A model generated the notes under the pieces. It was not told where the DNA came from. It was given only the letters and a program-made list of their open reading frames with translations, and ran no database searches. A program made the translations under genes and the position numbers. Below are positions 28,012 to 39,819 of a stretch of DNA of 64,000 nt, one piece after another. The stretch spans positions 9,563,976-9,627,975 of the forward strand of contig CM060121.1 of the NCBI GenBank assembly GCA_030522415.1. The letters are read 5' to 3'. This DNA is from Channallabes apus. Its lineage: Eukaryota; Chordata; Actinopteri; Siluriformes; Clariidae. Positions within the stretch are counted from its first letter, which is position 1. Every line of letters begins with the position of its first letter.

Positions 28012-30770
28012 AGTTCAATTCAATTCAATTCAATTTTATTTGTATAGCGCTTTTAACAATTGACATTGTCTCAAAACAGCTTTACACAATCAAAAGAATT
28101 ATTTAAGTTTGTATGGAATGTGAATGTGTATGAATCAAAATGTTCAGATATTCCCTGGCGAGCAAGCCCGAGGGCGACAGTGGCAAGGAAAAACTCCCTG
28201 AGACGGTAATAGGAAGAAACCTTGAGAGGAACCAGACTCGACAGGGAACCCATCCTCATCTGGGTGAAACAGATAGCAGGAAATGATCTGCATTTATACA
28301 GTGTTAAGTGTTAGGTTCAGCTATAATAGTTGATGTTAATTGATGTTATAATACTTGATGTAAAATGGAGTCCAGTAGTTATTCGAGACTCAGATAGACT
28401 TGTAGAAAGTTCCAGTCCTGAACTATCGAATTGTCAAGTCCTCAGAGAAACAGCTGACCACACCAGTCGAGGCCAGAACCGTCTTTTAAGTATAGAGAAT
28501 CATCCCCAGAAACCAGACGCATCCTAAAGAGACACACGGGGCATCCATGCGGTGAGACCTCCAACCAGAAACCGGGCACCAGGATGGATCAGACAGGTCC
28601 GAAGGGCAGAGGGAGTCTGGATCACTGGCAGCTCAGGAACCACATGTGTAGCTCGACAGAGAGAGAGAGAGAAAGAGTGAAAGGGGGAGACAGGGGGAGA
28701 GAGGAAAGAGAAAGAGGGGGAGGAAGAGAAGAGGAGGAGAGATTGCAATTAGGTATGGTCACAGTCACAATGTCTAACGTGAATGTATATTTACTGTAGA
28801 GTGCAAGCAGGGACTCCGGCAGGACTAATTATGACAGCATAACTAAAAGGGAGAGCCAGAAGGAAACACAAACATGAGGGCTCCCTGAGATGTAAAGCAA
28901 ACAATCACCTCACCGTCAACAAACCTGAGTGATCAAATGAGACTGAGGAAGACAGCATCTAAACATACCAGTTCACCATAATACTCTACGTCCATGAGTC
29001 CCCCAGATCTGCTCCTTTACCTTATGGCAAATCTATTTATAAAATGCTTGGTTAAATAAATAGGTTTTTAGCCTAGACTTAAACACTGAGACTGTGTCTG
29101 AGTCCCGAACACTATTTGGAAGACTATTCCATAATTTTGGGGCTTTGTAAGAAAAAGCTCTGCCCCCAGCTGTAGTTTTCATAATACGCGGTACTGATAA
29201 GCAGCCTGCATCCTTTGACCGAAGTAGGCGTGGCGGATCGTAAGACACTAGCAGTTCGCTCAGATACTGCGGCGCGAGACCATTTAATGCCTTATATGTC
29301 AAGAGTAGTATTTTAAAATCAATGCGAAATTTCACAGGGAGCCAATGCAGTGAAGATAGGATAGGGGTGATGTGCTCATATCTTCTGGTTCTAGTGAGGA
29401 CTCTCGCTGCTGCATTTTGGACTAGCTGAAGCTTGTTTATGCACCTAACTGAACAACCAGACAGTAAGGCATTACAATAGTCCAACCTAGAAGTGATAAA
29501 AGCATGAACTAGTTTTTCTGCATCATTTAGCGACAATATATTTCTTATTTTGGCGATATTTCTAAGGTGAAAGAATGCTATCCTGGTGATATTATCTACA
29601 TGAGCTTCAAATGAAAGGCTGGAATCTATAATCACGCCGAGGTCTTTTACTGTTGCACTTGGCGGAACGGAAAGGCCATCTAAAGTTACGGTGTGATCTA
29701 AGATTTTACTTCTAGCTGTATGCGGTCCTATGACTAGAACTTCTGTCTTATCCGGATTAAGCAGAAGGAAGTTAATTAGCATCCAATTTCTTATGTCCTG
29801 AACACATTGCTCAACTTTAGTAAGATGGTTTTTCTCATCAGGTTTTGTAGAGACGTATAGCTGTGTGTCGTCAGCATAACAATGAAAACTAATACCATGC
29901 TTACGGATTATGTTGCCCAGAGGAAGCATGTAAAGGGAAAAAAGCAGTGGGCCTAAAACTGAACCCTGCGGAACGCCAAACTCCACTAGAGAACATGCAG
30001 AATAATCACCATTTAAGTCTACATACTGATAACGATCGGTCAAATAGGATCTGAGCCAGGAGAGGGCTGTACCCTTAATTCCTACTAAATTTTCTAATCT
30101 GTGAAGAAGAATAGCATGATCAATGGTATCAAACGCTGCACTGAGGTCGAGTAATACAAGCATAGTTACACAACCCTGATCAGAGGCCAATAGGAGGTCA
30201 TTTACTACTTTAACGAGTGCTGTTTCTGTGCTGTGATGAGGCCTAAATCCTGACTGATACAGTTCATGTATGCGATTTCTATGTAGATATGAGCATAGCT
30301 GCTCCGCTACTATCTTTTCCAGAATCTTAGAGATAAAGGGGAGGTTTGATATTGGCCTGTAATTGGACAGCTGACAGGGGTCAAGGTCAGGTTTCTTAAT
30401 TATTGGTTTAATAACTGCTACTTTAAAAGATTTTGGAACATAACCAATGCTGAGTGAGGAATTAATTATTCTCAACATCGGTTCTGTTATTACTGGTACT
30501 ATCTGTTTAAGAAAATGTGTCGGTATAGGATCTAATATACAGGTTGATGAATTTGCAGAAGAGATGAGTGAAATTAGTTCATTCTCTTCAAGAGGAGTAA
30601 AGTATTCTAGGTTTGAATCTGACATGGCTAGGTTAACATCAGTATCAATTACATTGTTTTATGTATGTATTGTTTTGCAAGTAATATTTTAGATGCAAAA
30701 GTAGAACAAAACATGTAAATACACCGCACAGAACTGCTGCTTCTAAGCACGCTGCCATCTTGGAGGGCTT
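28012..30770 (-). mobile_element. L2-clade LINE copy 2, with intact RT frame
   Basis: The antisense 3' end starts at (TTCAA)n and TTTATTTGTATAGCGC. A 3' UTR of about 1 kb contains a GA-rich tract (28655-28745). The RT frame lies at 29033-30625. The putative 5' end, CCAAGATGGCAGCG (complement of about 30752-30765), lies only ~130 bp before the RT frame, so the endonuclease region is absent. Confidence 0.85.
29033..30625 (-). CDS. L2 reverse transcriptase, 530-codon open frame
   Basis: An uninterrupted reading frame for a non-LTR reverse transcriptase, which copies LINE RNA at the nicked target. Motifs in order: [61 protein letters not shown] (first catalytic Asp), [22 protein letters not shown] (catalytic pair), [14 protein letters not shown] and [14 protein letters not shown], then the L2-type C-terminus with [18 protein letters not shown] and LWNSLP, ending YLFNQAFYK. 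The N-terminal apurinic endonuclease usual for L2 is missing. The open frame suggests a young copy. Confidence 0.9.
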   Translation of the reverse strand: MSDSNLEYFTPLEENELISLISSANSSTCILDPIPTHFLKQIVPVITEPMLRIINSSLSIGYVPKSFKVAVIKPIIKKPDLDPCQLSNYRPISNLPFISKILEKIVAEQLCSYLHRNRIHELYQSGFRPHHSTETALVKVVNDLLLASDQGCVTMLVLLDLSAAFDTIDHAILLHRLENLVGIKGTALSWLRSYLTDRYQYVDLNGDYSACSLVEFGVPQGSVLGPLLFSLYMLPLGNIIRKHGISFHCYADDTQLYVSTKPDEKNHLTKVEQCVQDIRNWMLINFLLLNPDKTEVLVIGPHTARSKILDHTVTLDGLSVPPSATVKDLGVIIDSSLSFEAHVDNITRIAFFHLRNIAKIRNILSLNDAEKLVHAFITSRLDYCNALLSGCSVRCINKLQLVQNAAARVLTRTRRYEHITPILSSLHWLPVKFRIDFKILLLTYKALNGLAPQYLSELLVSYDPPRLLRSKDAGCLSVPRIMKTTAGGRAFSYKAPKLWNSLPNSVRDSDTVSVFKSRLKTYLFNQAFYK

Positions 30771-30779
30771 TTATCACTT

Positions 30780-31132
30780 TTGTTTCTCCAAACTATTCAT
30801 TAATCAACATTGCTCACAATCAACAGATCAACATCATTTACAAACACCAATCATTCACTGCTCCCAACTGTCTTGCTAGTCCTTAGAAGGCTTGATGATC
30901 AAGTGGTAAGGTGTCTGTCTTTTAAACTGAAGATGGTGGGTTCAAACCTTACCTATAACAACCCTAAACCAAGTAAATGCTGGTTTAGTGTTTTCTTTTC
31001 TACCCATGAGTCAATCACTCCCTTATTCTCCTTAACGCACCTCCACCTTTCACCAAACCGTTAACGTCAAGTCGATCTTCAACATTGTTGCCATTAATAA
31101 TCAGTATTCTCAACAACCTCTCATGCATCATA
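30780..31132 (+). repeat. Array fragment with tRNA-Thr-like module 2
   Basis: CATTGTT/CCCAA-type sequence surrounds a module at 30889-30957: CAAGTGGTAAGGTGTCTGTC, TAAACTGAAGATGG, TGGGTTCAAACCTTACC. The anticodon region is mutated (CTTTTAA). Confidence 0.7.
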
Positions 31133-31337
31133 ACTGTCACCAGTGGTGTCAAAAGTATTCACATTCATTACTTGAGTAGAAGTATAGATATTAGGGTTCA
31201 AAAATACTTCTTTAGAAGTTGAAGTATCAACCCAAGCTTTTTACTTAAGTAAAAGTTTAAAAGTACTGGTTTCAAAACTACTTAAAGTATAAAAGTAAAA
31301 GTACCGTGAGGGGCGACAAAAGCATTAAGGTCTCGCT

Positions 31338-31555
31338 TTCTGATCATGCAACGGGGGAGGGGGGGGGGTACGGGCCTGGCGTTGTGCGCGTTCTGATCAT
31401 GTGACGAGGGGGGGGGGGCGTTGTGCGCGTTCTGATCATGTGACGGGGGGGGCGTTGTGCGCGTTCTGATCATGTGACGGGGGGGGGGGGGCGTTGTGCG
31501 CGTTCTTATCATGCGACCGGGGGGGGGTGGGGGGGGTGTTGCGCGTTCTGATCAT
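31338..31555 (+). repeat. G-rich minisatellite, five units
   Basis: The unit is TTCTGATCATGTGAC, then 8-13 G, then GCGTTGTGCGCG, 34-52 bp long and differing mainly in G-tract length. The last unit is cut by AAAATAGAGTAACG. The Pro/His/Asn-rich minus-strand frame is an artefact. Confidence 0.9.
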
Positions 31556-31974
31556 AAAAATAGAGTAACGAGGCTGTTTTTAAAAAGTAAGGAGTAGAAA
31601 GTACAGATAATTGCTTAAAAATGTAAGGAGTAGAAGTAAAAAGTCAACTGAAAAATTCCCAGATAGCAAGGTGACATTGATTCAATGTTGAAATTTCATC
31701 AGAATCATCATTTTGGTTGAGGTTGATTTTTCAATGCTAAATAATGTTGAATCAATGTTGATAATTCAATGCTTTTCTGTGTTGAAAAGACAAACATTGA
31801 ATCAATGTTGATTTTTGGTTGTGGAACCCATCCTCATTCAACAATGTAAGGCAAATTAAATTAACTAAGTGCATTTCTATAAAAATGTGTATGCATGTGT
31901 GTATGTGTTTAAAACAGGTTAAAAAATTGACTACGAGAGATTTGCCATGGTGCTTAAAAAAATAAAATAAATAA

Positions 31975-31989
31975 ATAAATAAAATAATT

Positions 31990-32056
<67 letters not shown>
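31975..32056. repeat. A-rich tract and (TA)n microsatellite
   Basis: AAATAAAT repeats and poly-A run into about 25 TA units. Confidence 0.95.
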
Positions 32057-32060
<4 letters not shown>

Positions 32061-32114
32061 TTAAGGAAAAAAAATAATTTGACGGTAAGTTTTGTGTATT
32101 TACCTTGCTGCCTA

Positions 32115-34093
32115 CACTCTAAAAAATGCTAGGTTGTTTTTTCTACCCAAACGCTGGGTTGCCGCTGTTGGGTCATTTTTCTGGGTTATTTACAGAGAGT
32201 TGGGTAGTTTTTGTGTAACCCAGCTGCTGGGTTGAAGTTTGCTCGGCCCCTCCCCCAAAGTTCACCGGTGGATTCAGCGGCTGTCACTCAGCTTCGTGTC
32301 TCTTGAGCTCCCACACCGCTGATGACGGTTCATCCTCCTCGGACATTTAAGGGGAAATGGCGTTAAATACAAGGTCTGTATACACATGTTCACTCACCTA
32401 ATTCACATATGACTGAAAAATTATTACTATATGTAACATTTATTGCTGTTACCGTGTTAAGGTTACACACAAACTTTCCGGCTGGTCTGAGGTACTGGAT
32501 GATAATTTAGCTGAGAATAGCTGCTAGCCATAAACCCCACCTGTGTATGAAAGAAACGGCTAAGATGTCTGAGCTTTTTAGCTTTCTCTGTAGAATGTTT
32601 GCAGGGTTACGAAGATGGTGAAGTGATGAATGAACGCTAAACTGTTAACTGTAGGGCTACCATGACCAGGCATTTAGTTAGTTTGCTAGCATTAGCAACC
32701 ACTTTAGAACTTTATTAAACTCACTGCTTGAGACAATAAAATGCTGGTGTTACAAAACACTGACCCTCTCACAAATATACAGACATGCTAACCCTCCCGT
32801 TTTTCACTAGCTAGTAATTTACTCTGCGGTCAAATTTCTCCTGCGTTTCTCCCGAGTTATAACAATATTTTACACCTTTCCCCCTTTGGCAAGTATGCAA
32901 ATGTATCACCAGTAATAGCATGTAAGCTAACCAGGTACCTCTCTTTAACCAAAGTTAAATTAACTATCAGTCAGCGCGCCAACTACAGGAAAAAGTACCA
33001 CAGCTGTACAGGTAACTACTAGATGAAGTATTAATATTTTGGTGATTGTAATGTACCAGTATGACACCAGCTATAAAATTTTTTCGGTAATTAGCTTAAA
33101 ATCAATGCAGACTACAATATCAACTAGTCTGACATAAAGAGTTGTATCCTAAAAGCCATGCTTATTTTGCTGTTTTATGTTTGGTAGTAGCTGTCTCCAT
33201 GTTTTTGTTTCTGGTTACCTATACACTATCTTAATGGGCAGCTTTGTAATTTTTTAGTATCAATCGTATTTCACACGAAATTGAGAGTCTTATTCAGTTT
33301 AATCTTTGCTATTCAACAAAATTTTAACTTTTTCATTTCTTTCTTTCTAAGGTTGGAACCAACATGGTGGAATACCTCCAGCAGGCTGAAGTGTCAAGGC
33401 CGTACCCCTACATCCTGACGTTGGGAGATAATGACCAGCACTGCTCTCAGTAATGTTGTAATGTTGCTATGAAATAGCGAGACCTACCTGAAAAGTCATA
33501 GACAGACAGTGTTTGTATGTTAAAATGAGACCAGGGCTGGATAGTTTTGATCCTGCTCTGTAGAAGTTGCTTCAGCCTATTTGTTCAATTACTCCATTCT
33601 GCTCTTATCAGTAATAGTATAGTAATGATGTCACTGTTGATTCTGTTCTTGTGCTTTTGAAAAATAAATGTTTTTTCTAAGAACATTTAATAGGATGATG
33701 TTTATTGCATACATGTATGTTTTTTGTAATAGACCAGTATATCAAAGTAATTTAACTGTTTAATAGACATGCGTGTTTTTTTTTTTTTTTTTTTTTACAG
33801 ATTCACTGTAAAACATGAAAATAATAATAACCTATTTGTGAGGTAGAATTAACCCAATTCTACCTCACAAATAGACCAATTTATGTGGTGGAATTAACCC
33901 AGCATTATAGTTAAATATGACCTAGCATTTGGATTGAATATTTAACCCATCTTGTTGGGTTAAACAAATAACCCATCTTGCTGGGTTACATTAACCCAGC
34001 ATTTAGTTAGTCCTATATTTACCTAGCAGCTGGGTTAAAAACAACCCAGATTGGGTTGTTTGGGTTGTTTTTAACCCAGCATTTTTTAGGGTG
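32115..34093. mobile_element. DNA transposon with CACTCTAAAAAATGCT ends (CACTA/EnSpm-like)
   Basis: The left CACTCTAAAAAATGCTAGGTT and right AACCCAGCATTTTTTAGGGTG are inverted repeats. Both flanks read TA. AACCCAGC/GCTGGGTT words fill both subterminal zones. A short frame at 33351-33452 (MVEYLQQAEVSRPYPYILTL) could be a captured exon, with TTTCTAAG before it. No transposase. Confidence 0.6.
33832..33874. repeat. Perfect 19-bp hairpin
   Basis: CTATTTGTGAGGTAGAATT and its exact complement are separated by AACCC. It lies inside the CACTA-like element. Confidence 0.9.
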
Positions 34094-34384
34094 TAGTTTA
34101 CTCACTTGAGAGCTTAATTCCTGTTTGCCGTTCAAAAGTACTCAATTTTCGCCTCGCATTTAACATCGGAAGGTGTTTTTACACTGTCGCCACATCATTA
34201 TAATACACTCTACAGGCATGAGAATTCAATATGTTGTAGTCTGGAAGTTCCTGCCACTCACGGTGAAAGAATTTTGGCGATGCGACCTACGGTATTCTGT
34301 TGGGAAGCATTTGTTTGAGAGCTTAGTTCCTGTTTCCCGTTGTCTGTGTCTGACCCAGAGCAGTGTGCGTGCCCCACATGGAAA

Positions 34385-35115
34385 GAACTTATATGAGGAT
34401 ATATGCGCATATATGAAACCTATATGCAGTATATATGCGCATATATCCGCACCTATATGATGACATATGTGCATATATGAAACCTATATGCAGTATATAT
34501 GCGCATATAACCGCACCTATATGGGGCCAGGGGTAGCTCAGTGGTTAAGGCCTTGGACTACAGTTCGGAAGATCCCAGGTTCAAACCCCACAACCACCAA
34601 GTTGCCACTGTTGGGCCCTTGAGCAAGGCCCTTAACCCTCAACTGCTCAGATGTATAATGAGATAAAAATGTAAGTCGCTCTGGATAAGAGCGTCTGCCA
34701 AATGCCTAAATGTAAATGTAAATATGAGGATATATGCGCATATATGAAACCTATATGCAGTATATATAGTATATATGCATATATATGATAATATATATGC
34801 TGCATATATGCGTATATATGCCACATGTAGGCAACATTGAGGTGCATATATGTGCATATACAGGCCATATAGGTCTCCTGTATTGCTTCTTTATATCCAC
34901 ATATAAGCCCTATATGTACATACAAGATATGTCTCCTATGGCAGGATCTGGTCATTTTAGCTCATATCTCACTTTGGCAACTGTCATACATGATGCCTAG
35001 CTCATATTTTCTATTATCAAGGCAATAACTAAGAACTAACAAAAAAAAATGCAAAAAACTAATCCTAATTGGCCACATGCAGTATATGAGGATATATGCA
35101 CATATATGAAACCTC
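34385..35115. repeat. Palindromic ATATGCGCATAT satellite
   Basis: Repeated words ATATATGCGCATATAT (self-complementary), GAAACCTATATGCAGTATAT and ACCGCACCTATATG, in units of about 60-75 bp. Interrupted by a SINE at 34524-34721. Confidence 0.8.
34524..34721 (+). mobile_element. V-SINE-like tRNA-derived SINE
   Basis: The head GGGGTAGCTCAGTGGTTAAGG is a pol III A box from a tRNA, and GGTTCAAACCCC is the B box. The middle has TGCCACTGTTGGGCCCTTGA. The tail GTAAGTCGCTCTGGATAAGA, then GCGTCTGCCAAATG, is the conserved LINE-related tail of this fish SINE group. A short ATATG repeat flanks it. Confidence 0.85.
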
Positions 35116-35239
35116 AGTCTCCGTGAAAATCTTTTTGAAACACGTCACTAAAATTAACTGAAATGAGAAATATATCTATATAAAGCTTAAAGTGTCTACT
35201 TTTAAATGATGCAAGTCACATTGAAAACAAATATTCTCA

Positions 35240-35940
35240 GTTTATGTAATCCGTATGAAACCAAGGAGAGGCACAGAATTTGGACATGTGGACATGATCA
35301 TGTATGCAGATGATACGGTAATTTTTACACAAGCTAAAAGTGCTGATGATGCAGCCCATCAGCTTTCATTAGCCTTAGATGACTTACAAAAATGGCTGAA
35401 TGATTCATGCTTGTGCCTTAATGTTAAAAAGACTGTATCAATGTTTTTTACAGAGTTTCTTTGCTTCAACAGTTCAGAAATGGCTTCGTTATGTCCCAGA
35501 ACGGCTGGGGGGAATTGCTCGTGGTGGAAAACCATAAGTTCAGACTCTCTTATTATCTCTTATTATCTTATGCCTTGTTTTGCTTGTTATCTTATCTGTT
35601 TTGCTGCGTAAATACATTTCAACTTACGAATAATGTTTCAGTCATCTGTTGTGTTTCTGACTTGGTTGTTTCTATTTGCATTTGACTGAATTTTGCTGAG
35701 GCAGGCTGCCATTTTTATATTATGGTTTTCCAGTCTCTTCTCTTGGCAGTTAGATTCTGTTTTATGAATTCAGAATTAACAATCTCTTCTAATAGTTCTC
35801 TTCTAAAAACTAATTTTGTCATCCAGTTTATAATAATTTGTATGTAAGTTGTAGTGTGTTTTATTATATAGTTGTTTTATTGTAATTGTGATGTTACTTC
35901 CTGTTTAAATGGGTATGGAGCATAAATAAATAAATATGTT
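35240..35940 (+). mobile_element. LINE RT fragment (YADD region) and 3' UTR
   Basis: 35294-35450 encodes MYADDTVIFTQAKSADDAAH, an LDDLQKWLNDSCLCLN segment and KKTVSMFF, the palm region of an L2/CR1-type RT. It breaks after 35455. The end carries ATAAATAAATAAATATG. Heavily 5'-truncated. Confidence 0.75.
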
Positions 35941-36430
35941 TACATGTAAACTGAAGGATGTTGAGTTACTGACTTTTTGTTAAAAAAAAATGTTTTTTAG
36001 CCCTACATGGTCTCTGATTTAAAGAAATAAACCAAAACGGACATGATTTACTGTCATAGAATCTTGCTGTTCATAAAGCAAGACTAAACTATAATTGCTT
36101 CAATGTTGATTCAATGTTGATTCAATGTAAAATAAGTGATTGAATTTACGTTGAACAAACATTGATTTTATGCCCATCTTGATCTATTTTTCATCATTGA
36201 AATAACATTATTTCAAGGTGCAAACCTGATGAAAAATCAACGTTTAACATTGAAATTTCAACATTGATTCAATGACAAGTTGGTTGATGCTTTAATGTTG
36301 ATTCAACGATGATTCAATGTTGTTCTGCTATCTGGGTTATTACTCCAGTAAAGTATAGATACCCAAAATTTCTACTTAAGTAAGGTAACGAAGTATTTGT
36401 ACTTCGTTACTTGACACCTCTGACTGTCAC

Positions 36431-37372
36431 CAACAGTCACTCATCACCATTTTCCCCTACATCCACCAATCTTTCAACACCCCCCACCTGTTTACAACAC
36501 ACATTGATTACCATTGTTTCCCAACACCAGCTGCTCATTACCAATGTTTTATTAATTGATAAATTAAATTGGCTCATTTTGAGTAGTTAGATGGGATGTG
36601 CAGTGGTCAAGGGGTAAAGCATCAGTCTTGTAAACTGAAGCTCATCGATTTAAATCCAACCTGTGCCTTTAGGGAAGACATACAGTTGCCCAACATTATT
36701 CACCCCTTGTTCCTATCAAACAGTGACACATCTCCAGTGTTTTTACCAAAATAAATGCTCATCGTGGTTGCCAAAATGATAATTTATCACAACTGATCTC
36801 AAATAAATCCAATCACCAATATTCCCAAAACTGTCTTGCTTATCACCATTGCTCCCAATCAAGAGTCATGCATCACCATAGTTTCCAGAAACCAGCTGTC
36901 GATGGCATTTTTTTTCTTCTAAATTTCACTAATCAAAACTGCTCACCCACCTCTTGCTCACACACAGTTCTCCATGTCTCCAAAATATTTGACTCATCTG
37001 GAATGTCCTTAAAAATCTGATCATCAAAAGCCGCCCTGCCAACAAATGTCACGAGGATCTCCTGTCGTTGTTTCCATTGTCCACAAACAACCTTTTCCCA
37101 AAATTGTCACCCATCACCTTTAGTTTCTGGAAAAGAAAAAAATCATTAATAATAATTGTTCCAAAAAAAGAGTCACCCATCACCACTGTAACTAACAAGC
37201 AGTCACTCTTAACCAAAAAACATTCACTGGTCTCCATTTCCCTTAATGAACAATTATTCACCACAAATATTTCATACAACCCCATTCACCATTGATCCTG
37301 AAATGAGTCATTGATCACCACTGATTTGGGACCTTCAAAGCATCAGAAATTTTTCTGTAACCATCCCCAGAT
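36431..37372 (+). repeat. Array fragment with tRNA-Thr-like module 3
   Basis: The module at 36597-36680 reads CAGTGGTCAAGGGGTAAAGC, ATCAGTCTTGTAAACTGAAG and AACCTGTGCCTTTAGG. Upstream GATAAATTAAATTGGCT and downstream CATTGTT/CCCAA-type repeats are the array's usual context. Confidence 0.75.
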
Positions 37373-37374
37373 TT

Positions 37375-37668
37375 GTGCCTCGAGGCAATCCTGTCTCGGA
37401 GGTCTACAAACAATTCCCTTGGTTTATGCTCGGGGCTTGTAGGACGACTTTCACACACACACACACAATGAGAATGACTGCTGTCTGGCTCATAAATTAC
37501 ATAAATTGTCTGAATAACGGATTACATTTTAGAAAACATACTTACATATTTAAAAATACTTACTGAGTACTTAAATGGCGGACCTAACGCGTTAGATTAC
37601 TCATTACAACAAAAAAGTAATCCAAGTACTCTAACGCATTACTTTGTAACGCGTTACACCCAACACTG
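37375..37668. mobile_element. hAT fragment (CAGTGTTGGG end)
   Basis: 37571-37668 is the well-known fish hAT terminus read from the inside out, with ACGCGTTAGATTACTCATTA, TAACGCATTACTTTGTAACG and ACCCAACACTG. The opposite end is not clear. Confidence 0.65.
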
Positions 37669-39125
37669 GAAAAGAGTAAGGATGAATGTCTTCCTTGATC
37701 GGCGAGAGATGGTGGGACCAGAGCAGTGCTGGAGGATTGGAGGGAATGTGGTGCGGAGCGTGGTATGATTAAAGCTGAGAGGTAAATGGGTGCTTGGCCA
37801 TTTTTATCTTTGTAGGCAAGCAGCAGTGTTTTGAATTTGATGTGGGCAGTTACAGGAGGCCAGAGTAGGAAGCGGAGAAGTATGGTGGTGTGGAAAAACT
37901 TGGGAAGGTTGAAAATGAGAGCTACTGCATTCTGGTTCAGCTGCAGTGGACGAATGGTGAAAAGAGACAGTTGTGAGTGAGTTGCAGTAGTTCAGTCTTG
38001 AAAGAACAAGGTCCTGAAAATGCACCTGAGTAGCCTGTGAAGAAAGGCTACTAAATGGGCAGATTATTCTAATGTTGTAAAGAGAAAATTGATGACAGCA
38101 AATAAGGTTAGCAATGTGTGGGAAATGTTACCCCACGATTGCGGACAGTGACTGAAAGAGTGATCTGATTGTTGTCCAGGGAGATCACAAGGTCTTGACC
38201 CAGGGATGAGTCGCCAGGGATGAACAGCAGTTCGGTTTTACTCAGATTGAGCTGGTGAGCTGCCACCCAGGATGAGATGTCAGCCAGACATGCTGAGATC
38301 TGGGTGGGAACCTGAGTGTCTGTGGGAGGAAAGGAGAGAATAAGTTGTGTGTCATCTGCAGAACAATGGTATGAAAAGCCATGCGATAATAGACCTTACC
38401 AAGAGACCGGTTATAGACGGAGAACAGAAGAGGACTAAGTACTGAACCCTGTGGGACACCAGTAGAGCGTCTACAATGGGTAGATGTGGATCCCCTCCAT
38501 GTCACCTCATACAACATACATATTCTAGGTTAGAAGCAAGCCTCTGCCATGCTGTTCCAGAGATTCCGAGGCTTGTGAGAATAGATAATAGAATCTTGTG
38601 GTTCACTACGTCAAATGCAGCTGACCAGGTCAAAGAGGATCAGGACAGATGATAGTTTAACTGATCTAGCACGATTGAGCTTCTCAATGACTGACAGAAG
38701 CGCAGTCCCTGTGGAACTTTGAATCCAGATTGGTTGGGGTAATTAAGGTACAAGTAGTTAGAGATAAATAGACATTTGCTTGAAAACAGTCCTTTCAAGA
38801 CTTTTGGAAATAAAAGAAAGAAGCGATAGTTGCTGATGTTTGCTGGATCCAGGCAGGGTATCTTGAGGATGGGAATAACCCTTGCCTTCTTAAAAGCAGC
38901 AGCAACATGACCCGATGACATGGAATGGTTGATGATGGTTGTGATGAAGGGAAGGGGGTCTAGTGAGATGGCCTGGAGCATTGTGGAAGGGATTGGGTCT
39001 AATGAATAGGTGGTGGGATTGGATGACGAGATGATATGCTGAATCTTATCAGATGACAGGTTGGAGAATTCTGCTAAATTCTGGTGTAGGGGTTGGGTTG
39101 GGAGCAAAGGTAAATATACATTCAC
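37669..39125 (-). mobile_element. L2-like LINE copy 3, decayed
   Basis: Minus-strand RT remnants: 38640-39125 includes SLDPIPSTMLQAI and ARVIPILKIPCLDPANISNY; 38242-38517 includes [18 protein letters not shown]. The catalytic region is frameshifted. It abuts an oppositely oriented L2 3' end on its right. Confidence 0.8.
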
Positions 39126-39129
39126 CTAA

Positions 39130-39800
39130 TACATTATGTGACTGTGACCATACTTAACTGTTCTCTCTTCTACTCTCTTCTCTCTCCCTCTATTTCACCC
39201 TCCCTGTCTTACTCTGTGGAGCTACACATGTTGCTCCTGAGCTGCCAGTGATCCAGTCCCCCTCTGCCCTCTGGACCTGTCAGAGTCATCCTGGTGCCCA
39301 GCTTCTGGGTGGAGATGTCGTCGCTTGAATGCCCTGTGTTGTCTGCTTGAGATGCGAGTGCTGACTGGGGACGGTTCCACTTTACCATGAAGACAGTCCT
39401 GGCCTCATCTGATGCAGAAAGCTGTTCTCTGAGGACTTGTGACTGCTGTCGCTCAATAGTTCAGGACTGGTGATTCCTACAGTCTACTTGAGCTTCCAAT
39501 AATGAACTGGACTAACAAATAGTATGACTGCAGATCAGTCCCTGCTAGCTGTTATCACCCAAATGACTATGGGTTCCCTGTTGAGTCTGGTTCCTCTCAA
39601 GGTTTCTTCCTATCTCAGGGAGTTTTTCCTTGCCACTGTCGCCCTCAGCTTGCTCATCAGGGACTATCTAATCATTTGGATTCATACACATATTTCACAT
39701 TTCATACAACTTTTCATAATTTTCTTTTGATTGTGTAAAGCTGCTTTGCGGCAATGACAATTGTTAAAAGTGCTAAACAAATAAAATTTCATTAAATTAA
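39130..39800 (+). mobile_element. L2-type LINE 3' UTR, plus strand
   Basis: GGTTCCTCTCAAGGTTTCTTCC, AGGGAGTTTTTCCTTGCCAC and GTAAAGCTGCTTTG are the complement of the 3' UTR landmarks in the copy at 28012-28300. It ends in AATAAAATTTCATTAAATT. Confidence 0.8.
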
Positions 39801-39819
39801 AGAATAAATACCTTGTTTG

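Larger units (their letters stand above)
31658..36336. mobile_element. DNA transposon with CCCAGATAGCA ends, nested in the hAT
   Basis: Ends CCCAGATAGCA / TGCTATCTGGG, flanked by TT on both sides. Subterminal sequence is made of GATTCAATGTTGA-type words near both ends (31675-31830 and 36095-36320), mostly inverted. The termini match the element at 24328-25549. It contains further insertions. Confidence 0.75.
31141..36422. mobile_element. hAT element (CAGTGGTGTCAA ends) with nested insertions, 5.3 kb
   Basis: The left end CAGTGGTGTCAAAAG and right end CTTGACACCTCTG are imperfect inverted repeats, and the 8-bp duplication ACTGTCAC is exact at 31133-31140 and 36423-36430. The sequence just inside both ends is the TACTTxAGTAxAAGT type found in a widespread fish hAT family. 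It has split the tRNA-Thr array. Confidence 0.9.

Noticed and set aside
31282..31512. Pro/His/Asn-rich repetitive minus-strand frame
   Set aside because: It is only the translation of the G-rich minisatellite; unit-length variation would break it readily.
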